A stretch of 64,000 nt of DNA from Marinifilum sp. D737 (GCF_026672275.1 NZ_JANQCD010000002.1:62001-126000); one strand, 5' to 3'. Positions 24,226-33,579 are shown, counted from the stretch's first letter. Numbers and translations are program-made. Notes: generated by a model not told the origin, from the sequence alone.

Positions 24226-25572
24226 ATGGAAAATGCTGATAATGTAAATTATAAATCAAGCCTAAAACTCTACAAGAGAGCCAAAAAAGTAATTACCGGA
24301 GGCGTAAGCAGAAACACCATTTTCCGCCGTCCTCATCCTTTCTATGTGGCCCAGGCAAAAGGCAGCTATGTAACCGATATCGATGGCAATACCCGAATTG
24401 ATTTTGCCAACAATATGGCATCCTTGATTCATGGGCACTCCCATCCTGTAATTGTAGATGCCGTTACCGAACAAATGCAAAACGGAACCGCCTATACACT
24501 GGGAAGTGAGGTAGAAGTAGAGTTTGGTGAGTTGTTGGTGGAAAGAAACAAGGAGTTCGAAAAAATTAGGTTTGTGAACTCAGGCACCGAGGCAGTAATG
24601 TCAATGATAAAAGCAGCCCGAGCTTATACAGGCCGACCTAAAATTGCCAAGGCCGAAGGAGCCTACCATGGCACCTACGATTTTGCAGAAATCAGCCAAA
24701 TAGCAGAACCTCAAAACTGGGGAGATATCGATAAACCAAATTCGGTTCCGGTAACCTATGGCACACCCGACAGTGTAAAAAAAGATGTCATTGTATTCCC
24801 ATACAATGACATTGAACGCACGATCAATTTACTGGAAGCCAATAAAAATGAACTGGCCTGCGTGTTGATCGATCCGGTTTCTCATCGGGTTGGAATGTAC
24901 CCAATTGAGGAAAAGTTTTTGCTGGCTATTTACAATTGGACCCGAAAAAACAAAGTGCTTTTGGTATTCGACGAGGTGGTAACCTATCGTGTAAGCTATA
25001 GTGGCGCACAGTATTTATATCCTGTAAAGCCCGACATGACTGCTCTTGGAAAAATTATAGGCGGTGGATTCCCCGTTGGTGCCATTGCAGGAGCAGCAAA
25101 AATCATGTCGGTATTCGATCCCTCTCGAAAAGTAATTAAACAGCCTCATTCGGGCACTTTCTCGGCCAATCCGGTTACCATGATTGCAGGAAAAACAGCC
25201 ATGCAATTGTACGATAGGAAGGCAGTGGATGACATCAATAAAATGGCAGCAATTGCTAAAGAGCAAATACAGGAAGCCATTCAATTGGCCGATGTGCCTG
25301 TTGTAATAACGGGAGCAGGATCGATGTTCCGTTTACATTTTCGCCACAAACAGCCACGCAATTACCGTGAAACCTATCAGGCTCCGGAAGAAAGAAAAGT
25401 AATTGTAGACCTTCTCGACTATCTTTTCCTTCACGAAAACCTGATTTTGATCAACACCTTCGCTTGTATGTTTGCCACCACCATCACACAGGCAGAAGTA
25501 GATCGTCTATCTCAATCCTTATACAATGGATTAAAAAAATACAAAGCTGAAATTCATCAGTTTGCCAAATAA
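24226..25572 (+). CDS. Class III aminotransferase, beta-amino-acid type (GSAM-like)
   Basis: A PLP-dependent enzyme of 448 residues from ATG 24226, 19 bases after subunit B. FVNSGTEAVMS (119-121 SGT) binds the cofactor phosphate, AYHGT lies at 146-150, LLVFDEV carries the Asp (249) that pairs with the PLP nitrogen, and MTALGKIIGGGFPVGAI the PLP lysine (Lys276). PHSGTFSANPVTMIAG is the second-subunit phosphate loop. The overall arrangement resembles glutamate-1-semialdehyde aminomutase and the related beta-phenylalanine aminotransferase of Variovorax more than ornithine-type enzymes. Between an aminomutase and a CoA-transferase, a role as beta-amino-acid transaminase giving a beta-keto acid is likely, but not proven. 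Confidence 0.82.
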   Translation: MENADNVNYKSSLKLYKRAKKVITGGVSRNTIFRRPHPFYVAQAKGSYVTDIDGNTRIDFANNMASLIHGHSHPVIVDAVTEQMQNGTAYTLGSEVEVEFGELLVERNKEFEKIRFVNSGTEAVMSMIKAARAYTGRPKIAKAEGAYHGTYDFAEISQIAEPQNWGDIDKPNSVPVTYGTPDSVKKDVIVFPYNDIERTINLLEANKNELACVLIDPVSHRVGMYPIEEKFLLAIYNWTRKNKVLLVFDEVVTYRVSYSGAQYLYPVKPDMTALGKIIGGGFPVGAIAGAAKIMSVFDPSRKVIKQPHSGTFSANPVTMIAGKTAMQLYDRKAVDDINKMAAIAKEQIQEAIQLADVPVVITGAGSMFRLHFRHKQPRNYRETYQAPEERKVIVDLLDYLFLHENLILINTFACMFATTITQAEVDRLSQSLYNGLKKYKAEIHQFAK

Positions 25573-25617
25573 GTAAAATAAGTTTCTGATACCTAACCAA
25601 GCTCCAAACACAAGCGA

Positions 25618-26823
25618 ATGATGAAAAATGTTTATATCTGCGATGCCATAAGAACACCTGTAGGAAAATATGCAGGCTCACTAGCCTCTGTTCGAACCGA
25701 TGATTTAGCAGCCATTCCTTTAAAAGCATTAATGAATAGAAATCCGGAAATGGATTGGTCTGCCATTGATGACGTTTTAATGGGCTGTGCCAACCAGGCG
25801 GGAGAAGACAATCGAAATGTAGCAAGAATGGCTACCCTTTTGGCTGGTTTTCCTGAAACCGTTTCGGCAGCTACCATCAATCGCCTGTGCGGATCGGGAA
25901 TGGATGCCATTGGAAGTGCAGCCAGGGCCATAAAAGCAGGGGAAGCAAATTTGATGATTGCAGGAGGTGTGGAAAGCATGTCGAGAGCACCTTTTGTAAT
26001 GGGAAAAGCAGAAACAGCTTTCGGACGAAGCCACAAACTGGAAGATACCACCATTGGCTGGCGATTTGTGAATAAAAAACTAGACCAGATGTATGGTACC
26101 GAAGGTATGATTCAAACGGCACAAAACATTGCCGACGATTTTTCAATCTCCCGCGAAGATCAGGACAAGTTTGCACGATGGAGCCAGGAAAAAGCACGCA
26201 ATGCACAAAAAAATGGGAGTTTGGCTCACGAGATTGTCCCCGTGGAAATCCCACAACGAAAAGCAGATCCCATCCTCTTTTCCGCCGACGAACACCCAAG
26301 ACTTTCTTCTTTGGAAAAACTGGCAAGCCTAAAATCTATTTCTGGCCCCAATGGATGCGTAAGCGCAGGAAATGCTTCAGGAGTAAACGATGGAGCGGCT
26401 GCCATGCTACTGGCTTCAGAACAGGCCGTAAAGAAATATCATCTCGCTCCTAAAGTGAAGATATTGGGCATGGCTACTGCTGGTGTTCTGCCAAGAATTA
26501 TGGGCATGGGACCGGTAAGCGCTACCCAAAAAGTGCTACAACTTACCGGACTGCATCTTGATGATATGGATATTATTGAATTGAACGAGGCCTTTGCAGC
26601 TCAATCTCTTGCTTGTACCCGTGAATTGGGTCTGGCAGATGATGACCCACGCATTAATCCTTTGGGAGGTGCCATTGCCTTAGGTCATCCGCTGGGCATG
26701 AGCGGAGCCCGCATCACCACATCAGCCTATTACCAATTGATTCACTCCGATGCCAAATATGCACTTTGCACCATGTGTATTGGCGTTGGACAAGGAATTG
26801 CTTTGGTGTTGGAGAAAATATAA
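25618..26823 (+). CDS. Thiolase (acetyl-CoA acyltransferase)
   Basis: A 401-residue degradative-type thiolase. [18 protein letters not shown] holds the nucleophilic cysteine (Cys91), [12 protein letters not shown] follows, [14 protein letters not shown] and [12 protein letters not shown] give the catalytic His (357), and [10 protein letters not shown] the second cysteine (Cys387). It resembles the PcaF/PaaJ/AtoB group. In this operon it would split a beta-ketoacyl-CoA into acetyl-CoA and a shortened acyl-CoA. The intergenic distance of 45 bases from the aminotransferase supports co-transcription. Two ATGs in tandem (25618, 25621) can serve as start. Confidence 0.92.
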   Translation: MMKNVYICDAIRTPVGKYAGSLASVRTDDLAAIPLKALMNRNPEMDWSAIDDVLMGCANQAGEDNRNVARMATLLAGFPETVSAATINRLCGSGMDAIGSAARAIKAGEANLMIAGGVESMSRAPFVMGKAETAFGRSHKLEDTTIGWRFVNKKLDQMYGTEGMIQTAQNIADDFSISREDQDKFARWSQEKARNAQKNGSLAHEIVPVEIPQRKADPILFSADEHPRLSSLEKLASLKSISGPNGCVSAGNASGVNDGAAAMLLASEQAVKKYHLAPKVKILGMATAGVLPRIMGMGPVSATQKVLQLTGLHLDDMDIIELNEAFAAQSLACTRELGLADDDPRINPLGGAIALGHPLGMSGARITTSAYYQLIHSDAKYALCTMCIGVGQGIALVLEKI

Positions 26824-26836
26824 GAACACAAACAGC

Positions 26837-27106
26837 ATGAAAAAAAAGAACTGGCAAATCAAATTGGGAATATTTTTAATGGTTCTTTGTATACCATTCT
26901 TTTTAATCTTACCTGTAATTCCGTTTATGGAATTGGAAGCCAAAACCAAGATTACCCTTTCAACCATTTCTTTAATTATTGGAGAAGTATTGTTTTGGGG
27001 GGGAGGCGTATTGGTTGGGAAAGAGCTTTTCATAAAATACAAATCCTACTTTAATCCTAAGAATTGGTTCAAGAAAAAACAAGAGGATGAGCAAATAAAC
27101 AAGTAG
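26837..27106 (+). CDS. Small membrane protein, transporter-suffix-domain-like
   Basis: An 89-residue protein from ATG 26837, 13 bases after the thiolase stop. It has two hydrophobic helices (IKLGIFLMVLCIPFFLILPVI in part, and TLSTISLIIGEVLFWGGGVLVG) and a basic C-terminal tail. The layout with GKELFIKYKSYF resembles the short domain found at the end of some transporters and as free-standing proteins (transporter suffix domain). It may be co-transcribed with the thiolase and assist a transporter, but its role is unknown. Confidence 0.55.
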   Translation: MKKKNWQIKLGIFLMVLCIPFFLILPVIPFMELEAKTKITLSTISLIIGEVLFWGGGVLVGKELFIKYKSYFNPKNWFKKKQEDEQINK

Positions 27107-27166
27107 TCTGTCCCCTCCTATTTACCCCAGAACAAAGCAAAACAGAATATTTCAGTCATAAATTTC

Positions 27167-27174
27167 TATCTTCG
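27167..27174 (+). promoter_or_regulatory. Possible promoter -7 element
   Basis: TATCTTCG differs by one base from TAnnTTTG and lies 77 bases before the small membrane protein at 27252. Confidence 0.35.
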
Positions 27175-27251
27175 TGTCCCAATTTTAATGGTGTTTCAGC
27201 CAAAAACATCCACTGCAACATCTATTGATTTCAATCCAATCATCCTCAAAA

Positions 27252-27524
27252 ATGAAAAAGACACTTGCCTATAGAATTTTACAAGTAGTAAGCTTATTGC
27301 CAATATTGGCCTGGCCGCTTGTTTTTTACGTGAGCTTATATTTATTTGATGATCCCAATGGCAATGCATCTGCTTTGTTTATTGCCATTAATGCCTATCC
27401 TTTGTATTTAATTGCCAACCTGATTTTAAGCAAAAAACTATACGAAAACCAAAGAAACCTATCTGTTCTTTTGCTGATTTGGCCCATACTGCTTGTGGCA
27501 CTTGTGGCCTTATTCCTTTCATAG
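27252..27524 (+). CDS. Small membrane protein, unknown
   Basis: A 90-residue protein starting at ATG 27252 (MKKTLAYRILQVVSLLPILA). Three hydrophobic segments are evident: VVSLLPILAWPLVFYVSLYL, SALFIAINAYPLYLIANLIL and LSVLLLIWPILLVALVALFL. There is no recognisable family. It lies between the thiolase unit and the exporter gene with about 90 bases on the exporter side, so it may share the exporter transcript. Confidence 0.55.
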   Translation: MKKTLAYRILQVVSLLPILAWPLVFYVSLYLFDDPNGNASALFIAINAYPLYLIANLILSKKLYENQRNLSVLLLIWPILLVALVALFLS

Positions 27525-27612
27525 AAAGGCAAATCATTCGCTATTCACAAAACAGGTTTCAGTATCGAAATAATAAGTAGCTTTGCACGCTTGTTCGAAA
27601 TGTAATATCCCT

Positions 27613-28815
27613 ATGCAAATCAAAAGAAAATCAGATACCGAATTTATCATCATCATGGCCTCTTTGATGTCCCTGGCATCCCTATCGATAGATGCCTTGC
27701 TTCCCGGCTTGCCCGAAATTGCCAAAACCATTGGCATAAGCGATCCGAAGAACAATCAGTTGCTGATTACGATGATATTTTTAGGAATGGGTTTCGGACA
27801 ATTGCTTTCAGGTCCCTTATCGGATAGTATTGGTCGAAAAAACACCATTTATATTGGCTTTTCCTTGTTTGCATTATCCAGCATGCTATGCATTTACGCT
27901 TCGAGCATGGAGATGATGATTGCAGGACGTTTTCTTCAGGGAATTGGCTTATCGGCACCCCGAACCGTTGCCACCGCCATGGTGCGCGACCGATTTGTGG
28001 GAGATTATATGGCCAAAATCATGTCCTTTGTTACGGTAATCTTTATTCTGGCACCCATTGTAGCCCCATCATTTGGCAAGATCATGCTCGACTCCTTTGG
28101 ATGGGAATCCATCTTTTCGAGCCAGCTGCTATTCGGTCTGTTTGTAATTTTGTGGTTGTGGCAACGACAGCAGGAAACCCTAAAGCTTGAAAACCGAAGG
28201 AAGCTCACTCTATCGCTTTTCTCAAACGGAATTAAGGAGTTTACCAAGCACAAACAATCCTTAATTTTCACCTTTATGTCTGGCCTAATTCTATCGGCCT
28301 TTATGGTGTATCTGAGCTCTAGCCAGCAGATATTCCAGGAGCAATACGGATTGGTTGAAGAGTTTCCATTTATTTTCTCAGGAATCGCCGTTGTAATTGG
28401 TCTATCCACCTTTTTAAACGGAAGTTTTGTAATTCGTTTTGGCATGTTAAAGCTGGCACAAAGCTTTACCACACTCCTTTTCTGTATTTCTTCATGCTAC
28501 GTACTCTTGTTTTTCGGCAAGCCCAATCCTGATATTGGCATTCTCCTATTATTTTTTGTGGGCATGCTATTTTGTGTTGGTTTCATTTTCGGAAACATCA
28601 ACGCACTGGCCATGCAACCCATGGGACACATAGCCGGCATTGGAGCCGCCCTGTTTGGTTTTATCGGAACGGTAATGGCAGTACCCATTGCTACCTTTAT
28701 TGGCCGATTTATTGATGCAACTGCCCTACCTGTTTTTGCAGGATATGCTGTTTGTAGTGGCATTTCCTTGTTGCTGATTCAGTATTTTAAGTTTTTGGGG
28801 AGAAGGGAAAGTTAA
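27613..28815 (+). CDS. Bcr/CflA-type MFS drug exporter
   Basis: A protein of 400 residues from ATG 27613, with twelve membrane segments. SLSIDALLPGLPEIAKTIG and FGQLLSGPLSDSIGRKNTIY (motif A of the major facilitator family) are the defining signatures, and GRFLQGIGLSAPRTVATAMV is the motif that follows in drug exporters of the Bcr/CflA subgroup. It would export a small hydrophobic or amphipathic compound with proton exchange. A longer start at 27583 (adding MHACSKCNIP) is less likely. Whether it exports a product of the aminomutase cluster is speculation. Confidence 0.88.
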   Translation: MQIKRKSDTEFIIIMASLMSLASLSIDALLPGLPEIAKTIGISDPKNNQLLITMIFLGMGFGQLLSGPLSDSIGRKNTIYIGFSLFALSSMLCIYASSMEMMIAGRFLQGIGLSAPRTVATAMVRDRFVGDYMAKIMSFVTVIFILAPIVAPSFGKIMLDSFGWESIFSSQLLFGLFVILWLWQRQQETLKLENRRKLTLSLFSNGIKEFTKHKQSLIFTFMSGLILSAFMVYLSSSQQIFQEQYGLVEEFPFIFSGIAVVIGLSTFLNGSFVIRFGMLKLAQSFTTLLFCISSCYVLLFFGKPNPDIGILLLFFVGMLFCVGFIFGNINALAMQPMGHIAGIGAALFGFIGTVMAVPIATFIGRFIDATALPVFAGYAVCSGISLLLIQYFKFLGRRES

Positions 28816-29160
28816 AGGATTAACGTAAAAACATGAAGATTTAATGTTAAAAGGTGACATTTCAACCTTTAAAGTTCAGTTTGCATCATTAAAATTGAGT
28901 TTTTGATATTAAAAGCTAAGGCTTTAATGTTGAAAGCTTAAGTTTTAATGGTTTATACTGCTATTTTTATATCTAAAGGACATGTTTTTTGATTAAAAAG
29001 TCAGCTTCTTAGGTTGAAAGTCGAACTTTTAATATTGAAACTTCAGCTAACAATGTTGCAGGCTCAGCTTTCAACGTTGAATACACAGGTTTTAACGTAA
29101 AAAACTCAATAAATAACGTTAAAACTTTTAATGTCAAAAGTTTAGACTTAAATAACAATA
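28816..29160. repeat. Degenerate tandem repeat, about 20-21 bp per unit
   Basis: A run of roughly 14 diverged units with consensus close to CTTTTAATGTTGAAAGCTCAG. Clear cores lie near 28841 (TTAATGTTAAAA), 28923 (TTAATGTTGAAA), 29029 (TTAATATTGAAA), 29071 (TCAACGTTGAA), 29091 (TTAACGTAAAA) and 29113 (TAACGTTAAAA). On the minus strand 21 bases correspond to seven codons, producing an apparent LK-x-E-x-ST heptad pattern. Confidence 0.75.
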
Positions 29161-29163
29161 TAA

Positions 29164-29260
29164 AAGCCTTTGTAAAAGGATGATTGTTTTGTAAATTGAT
29201 GAGCGGAAACAAAACTAGTTGTGCATTACATACCTAAATGGGATATAAACACACATTTTA
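29164..29260. repeat. Intergenic duplicated segment, copy A
   Basis: CTTTGTAAAAGGATGATTGT, then TTTGTAAATT and GTGCATTACATACCTAAATG aligns with 34583-34665 (copy B) with scattered substitutions and one gap of about nine bases. Both lie upstream of a plus-strand orphan gene. Confidence 0.65.
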
Positions 29261-29507
29261 ATTAAGATATAATCGAAATAAACGCACTTGTGTTTATTTA
29301 GAGATTATGTGCAAATATTAATAAGCAACGAGCAGACAACAAATTATGATTTTAAAACCATTACATGGAGTCAAGATTAGAATTAAAAACCACTTCTGGT
29401 GTTTAATTTAATCGCGTTCCATCGCCAAAATAAAACCAAATGATAGAACTCATACGGTATCAGAGTTTTAATCCTTTTGAAAAAGCAAAACCAAAAAGAT
29501 CCCTAAA

Positions 29508-30080
29508 ATGAATGCCATTGTTCCCCTAAGAATAAGCAAAGATTTAAAAGAGAGCCAGATTGATTGGAAAATCATCATATTATTTTTGCCAATCGCTTTT
29601 TTTACATTCTTTTTTCACGAGTTCGGACACTGGACTTTTGGAGAAATATTAGGTAATGATATGACCTTAAGTTTAAACAATTCGACAACCAGTAATGGCA
29701 ATTTTAAGGATGCTTCCCATGCTTTGTGGTCTGCAATAGGAGGTCCATTGTTTACTATTATTCAGGCATTGCTTTTTTCTTTTGTTGTTTGGAAAACAAA
29801 ATCAATCCTTGCTTATTCATTTGTGTTTGTAGCAGTGTTTTCACGTTTTTACTCAATTGTTTTTGGCGGTATTGTTTTATTGCAAGATGAAACAAGGATT
29901 GCTCTAAAATTAGGCGTAAATAAATATCTAATTTCAGGCATTGTATTGGCAATCCTGTTTTCAATTTTATGGAAATGCCATAAGATTCTTAAATTAAATT
30001 TAAAGGCATTAGGATATTTTATCGTGTTAGGAGTTTTTGCCATATTAATCGTAATAGGATTAAATGAGTTAATCAAATGA
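29508..30080 (+). CDS. M50-like membrane metalloprotease
   Basis: A 190-residue integral membrane protein with about five hydrophobic segments. The first is interrupted by FFHEFGHW, an HExxH zinc motif (His37, Glu38, His41) in a membrane helix, as in site-2 proteases and their relatives. The expected second metal ligand may lie in ALWSAIGGPLFTIIQALL, where NPDG-type motifs normally fall, but the canonical Asp is not obvious, so activity is uncertain. The gene is an orphan in an accessory stretch. The 21-bp repeat and a duplicated segment precede it, and a strong terminator follows. Confidence 0.6.
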   Translation: MNAIVPLRISKDLKESQIDWKIIILFLPIAFFTFFFHEFGHWTFGEILGNDMTLSLNNSTTSNGNFKDASHALWSAIGGPLFTIIQALLFSFVVWKTKSILAYSFVFVAVFSRFYSIVFGGIVLLQDETRIALKLGVNKYLISGIVLAILFSILWKCHKILKLNLKALGYFIVLGVFAILIVIGLNELIK

Positions 30081-30227
30081 AGAAATAGGGCAAAGCTCCT
30101 GCTGGTGTGCGATTCTATCGCGTTCCATTGCCACAAAAACCACACTAGAGGATTGACTTCATCGAACTTCGTTTCGTGCAGCAGCTGAGAATAACAAGGA
30201 AAACCAGATAGAACAACAACCATAAAA

Positions 30228-30260
30228 AAAACCTCACCCGAAATGTTCGGGTGAGGTTTT
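30228..30260. terminator. Bidirectional terminator
   Basis: AAAACCTCACCCGAA and TTCGGGTGAGGTTTT form a perfect 15-bp stem with an ATG loop, T run on both strands. It separates the M50-like gene from the convergent receptor gene. Confidence 0.93.
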
Positions 30261-30294
30261 TTTTATGATTTTGCCTTGAATGATTGTTTCTCAC

Positions 30295-32775
30295 CTAAAA
30301 ATCCAACTGAAAACCCAGGGCCACTGATCTTGCTTGTGCTAGTGTTTGAGCATCTATCCCATATGCTGTATCCAGCTTTAAGCCATCGTAGCCTGTAATG
30401 GTAAATACATTTCTGGCTGTAGCATAAATGCGTGTCTTGATATCCTTGCCAAAAAGTTTCGGAATGGAATAGCCAATGCTAATGTTCTCCATACGAACAA
30501 AAGAGGCATTATTCAGGTAATAATCAGAGCTGGCATGTTGCCTGGTAAAATCAGTTTCCAACACACTTTTGTGCATATTGAATGGAGCATTTCCATAATA
30601 GCCTCTTTGTGCTGCAACCGCATCATAGGTGTAATTCCCAATATTCCCTCTTAGGGTGAATGCAGCATCCCATTGTTTATAAGTGAACTGTGATGAGAAA
30701 CCAAACATTACTTTTGGTGCCGCAGATTTATACATTCTAAGCTCTCCCGAATTTTCAAGTGGCTTTCCATTGGGACCATAAACCTGAGGATACAAGTAAA
30801 AGGAGTATAGCTCTTCCCCAACTTTAAAGAATCTACCCTGCTGATTGTAATACGTATTCCGTGCACCATTCTCATCAAGCTGAATCAACTTGTTTTTATT
30901 GCAGGCAATGTTGCATTGCAGATTCCAATTTATTTTATCGTTTACAACAGGAGTTGCTTGTAAGCTCAACTCAAATCCTTTGTTTTCAATCTGAGCTGAA
31001 TTCATAATTATTGCCTGATCGCCAAGCATTGAATGATAATTTTCTTCGAAAAATACATTTTTATGCTTCAGGATATACCCTTCTATGCTGGCACTTAATC
31101 TGTTGTTTAAAAATGAAAGATCTATCCCAAAGTTTGTTGTATGCTCACGACCCACTTGTTTTCTTATCATCTCATCTCCAGTCTTACCAAGTATGGCATA
31201 GCCCATCCTTAGCTCTAAAGTATTTAAAACAGAGCTCTTGTCTTTTTTCAATACCTGATAGTTCACATCAAAGGAGGCCGACTTGACATTCTGATCCCAC
31301 TTCTCACCTGCATCCAACCTATAATTTCCTCCAAGTGTAAGTCGTTCCCACAACTCCAAGGATACCAAGCCATACAATGATTTAATCTTTCGATCCACAT
31401 TGTAAGAATAATTTTGGTGTGAGTTTGTGTTTGGATCCTGGATCACATCAGAAGCAGAACCCATCGATTCATAAGATACTTTTCCAGTTCTAAGTTTATC
31501 TTTCTCTTTAATATATCCTATGCCAATATTTAATCCTGACAGGACATCATTAATTCGGGTATGATAATCGATACCTGCCTTAATAATGGTGGTATTCATT
31601 TCGTATGATTCACCATTAGCAGAGGTCCATTGGTTACCACTTGAATAATGATTACTGATGGCATAGCGATTCCAATTGTCATCCGATTTGTTTTTCCCAA
31701 TCAGGAAAGATGCCTTCATCCCTTTTAAAAATGGCAAGTTGTAATCTGCTTTAAAATTCAGGTTCCAATTTCTTTGGTCTGTCCCATTACCCGACATCTG
31801 AAGCATTTTTACTGGATTATAAATGGTATTGTATTCATTCCTGTAGATATCCTCTCTGGAAGAGGATGCTTGCGTAGGATCAAAAAGAACAGCAGCCTCA
31901 TAAGCTTTTTGATTACCAAATTCGTGATCGATTTTTGCTGTTTGATATCCCAAACTTAAGGCAAGCTGATCATCCAATAGTTTTCGGTTTAACTGCAGGC
32001 TGGCAGTCCAACGGCTATAATCCGAATTCTTTAAAATCCCCTCCTGTTTGTTGTGCCCACCAGCTATTCTGTAGGAGGTTTTGCCCAACAAACCAGATAG
32101 GCTAAGGTGCTGATGGTGTCCAAAAGCATTTTGAAGGACTTCATCCTGCCAGTTTGTATTTGAATTGCCAAGTTGACTTTTGTAATCGGAATTAGCTGGC
32201 AGATGTTCTGACAAAGCTTTTTTGTACTGAGTAGCGTTTAAAACATCCACAATATTGGTATTGCTTAAAATGGAAGCGGTGTTGCTAAAGCGAATGGAAA
32301 TAGGCTTTTTGCTATTGGAATGCTTGGTGGAAATCAACAACACCCCATTACCTGCACTATAGCCATAGGGCACAATCTCATTCCCATTTTTTAAAAACTG
32401 AATACTCTCCACATTCTGAGGGTCGATGACATTTAAGAAATTCCCAAATCCATCAGGCTCAACATACATGGGTATACCATCAACATAAACCAATGGATGA
32501 TCCAATTCATAAAGACGTGAGTAACCTCTTGATATGATGCTAAAAGATGCCCCCGGATCAGCACTGTTGGAAATTACCCTAACACCAGAAAATTTACCAT
32601 TGATTAAATCCTGAATGGAATGATTGTTCCCCGGCAGAAAATCCTTACTGCTTAATTTATCGTTTTCAATGGTACTGATCGTATCTTTCTCGTTGTTTTT
32701 AACCTGAATAGAATTAGGCTTTCCCATTTGCTGAAAAAAGAGCAAAACCAAGAGGAGTAGACTTATTTTTTTCAT
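30295..32775 (-). CDS. SusC-like TonB-dependent receptor
   Basis: An 826-residue outer-membrane receptor. Signal peptide MKKISLLLLVLLFFQQMG is followed by a plug domain: IQDLINGKFSGVRVISNSAD, then VYVDGIPMYVEPDG and NVESIQFLKNGN, the SusC/RagA-type signature. The rest alternates as a 22-strand barrel and ends with an aromatic-terminated strand (SVALGFQLDF). It lacks the N-terminal carboxypeptidase-like domain found in many SusC proteins, and no SusD gene is adjacent. It takes up an unknown ligand, energised by TonB. The gene is alone, with palindromes 140-240 bases upstream. Confidence 0.88.
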   Translation of the reverse strand: MKKISLLLLVLLFFQQMGKPNSIQVKNNEKDTISTIENDKLSSKDFLPGNNHSIQDLINGKFSGVRVISNSADPGASFSIISRGYSRLYELDHPLVYVDGIPMYVEPDGFGNFLNVIDPQNVESIQFLKNGNEIVPYGYSAGNGVLLISTKHSNSKKPISIRFSNTASILSNTNIVDVLNATQYKKALSEHLPANSDYKSQLGNSNTNWQDEVLQNAFGHHQHLSLSGLLGKTSYRIAGGHNKQEGILKNSDYSRWTASLQLNRKLLDDQLALSLGYQTAKIDHEFGNQKAYEAAVLFDPTQASSSREDIYRNEYNTIYNPVKMLQMSGNGTDQRNWNLNFKADYNLPFLKGMKASFLIGKNKSDDNWNRYAISNHYSSGNQWTSANGESYEMNTTIIKAGIDYHTRINDVLSGLNIGIGYIKEKDKLRTGKVSYESMGSASDVIQDPNTNSHQNYSYNVDRKIKSLYGLVSLELWERLTLGGNYRLDAGEKWDQNVKSASFDVNYQVLKKDKSSVLNTLELRMGYAILGKTGDEMIRKQVGREHTTNFGIDLSFLNNRLSASIEGYILKHKNVFFEENYHSMLGDQAIIMNSAQIENKGFELSLQATPVVNDKINWNLQCNIACNKNKLIQLDENGARNTYYNQQGRFFKVGEELYSFYLYPQVYGPNGKPLENSGELRMYKSAAPKVMFGFSSQFTYKQWDAAFTLRGNIGNYTYDAVAAQRGYYGNAPFNMHKSVLETDFTRQHASSDYYLNNASFVRMENISIGYSIPKLFGKDIKTRIYATARNVFTITGYDGLKLDTAYGIDAQTLAQARSVALGFQLDF

Positions 32776-32910
32776 TTAAGATAATATTGATTACAAGCAA
32801 AAAAACAAATGTAAAAAACATTAAAATTCTAAACAGTAAGAATTAATATAAATTATACATTAAAAACTATATGGAAATCAAAATATCGTATATATCTTTC
32901 CCGTGCGATT

Positions 32911-32928
32911 ATTCTGTTTAAACAGAAT
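32911..32928. promoter_or_regulatory. 18-bp perfect palindrome
   Basis: ATTCTGTTTAAACAGAAT is self-complementary over 18 bases, in the intergenic region between the divergent receptor gene and the plus-strand gene at 33064. It is a candidate operator. Confidence 0.5.
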
Positions 32929-32965
32929 TTGAAATGCGCGATGGCTTTATTCCATCTTTCATTTT

Positions 32966-33017
32966 CATGGGTATTGATTCATCGGAATTCTTCCATTCAT
33001 TTTAATCAATACCCATG
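32966..33017. repeat. 14-bp inverted repeat
   Basis: CATGGGTATTGATT (32966-32979) and AATCAATACCCATG (33004-33017) are perfect inverted copies 24 bases apart. No T run follows, so this is not a standard terminator. Confidence 0.7.
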
Positions 33018-33063
33018 ACAAAAAAAACTGAACTACATAAAGCATAAGAAAGAAACACTTTAA

Positions 33064-33579
33064 ATGTTTAAATGGTATCAAAAAATAATTGAAAAAGTAC
33101 TGAATGAAAAACCAGTTTTTGGTTTTGGTTACCGAGAAGAAAAGTTGAAAGCAGTGGTTTTTCTCCCACCCTTGGTTTTACTCTTTATTCTCATATTGGG
33201 GCTTGCAGTTTTCTTTTCCAATTTCAAATCTTATCAGAGAAATTGGAAAGCAAAATGGAATACCAACGAAATACATGTAGTGAGCGATTCACTAATTCAA
33301 AGGGATAGCATTAAGATTGAATGGCAAAATTCCTTTCCGCCATCAAAAATTGCATTCTATAATGGAGAACAGCTTACCAACAAGATTAATGAAAGAGGAC
33401 ACAATTACTTTATCGTTTCGTATTTGGGTCAAAGAGTTAATACCTACAAGCAGTTTAAAAGTGATTATTGGTCGTATCATAAATATCTATTCACAATAAA
33501 AATGGACAGTAACAATACCCTACAATCAACACTGCAAATTGAAGGAAAGTATCGTAATTTCAAGGATCATGTGGATTAG
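33064..33579 (+). CDS. Single-pass membrane protein, unknown
   Basis: A 171-residue protein with a cytoplasmic start (MFKWYQKIIEKVLNEKPVF), one membrane helix (FLPPLVLLFILILGLAVFF) and a soluble C-terminal domain of about 120 residues with beta-rich segments (IHVVSDSLIQRDSIKIEW, then KIAFYNGEQLTNKI). It has no cysteine and no known motif. It begins a run of small plus-strand orphan genes of similar base composition. The function is unknown. Confidence 0.6.
   Translation: MFKWYQKIIEKVLNEKPVFGFGYREEKLKAVVFLPPLVLLFILILGLAVFFSNFKSYQRNWKAKWNTNEIHVVSDSLIQRDSIKIEWQNSFPPSKIAFYNGEQLTNKINERGHNYFIVSYLGQRVNTYKQFKSDYWSYHKYLFTIKMDSNNTLQSTLQIEGKYRNFKDHVD

Noticed and set aside
29009-29212. Minus-strand ORF with heptad pattern
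   Set aside because: It is produced by the 21-bp tandem repeat, begins in the duplicated segment and is not matched by an in-frame continuation over the rest of the array.
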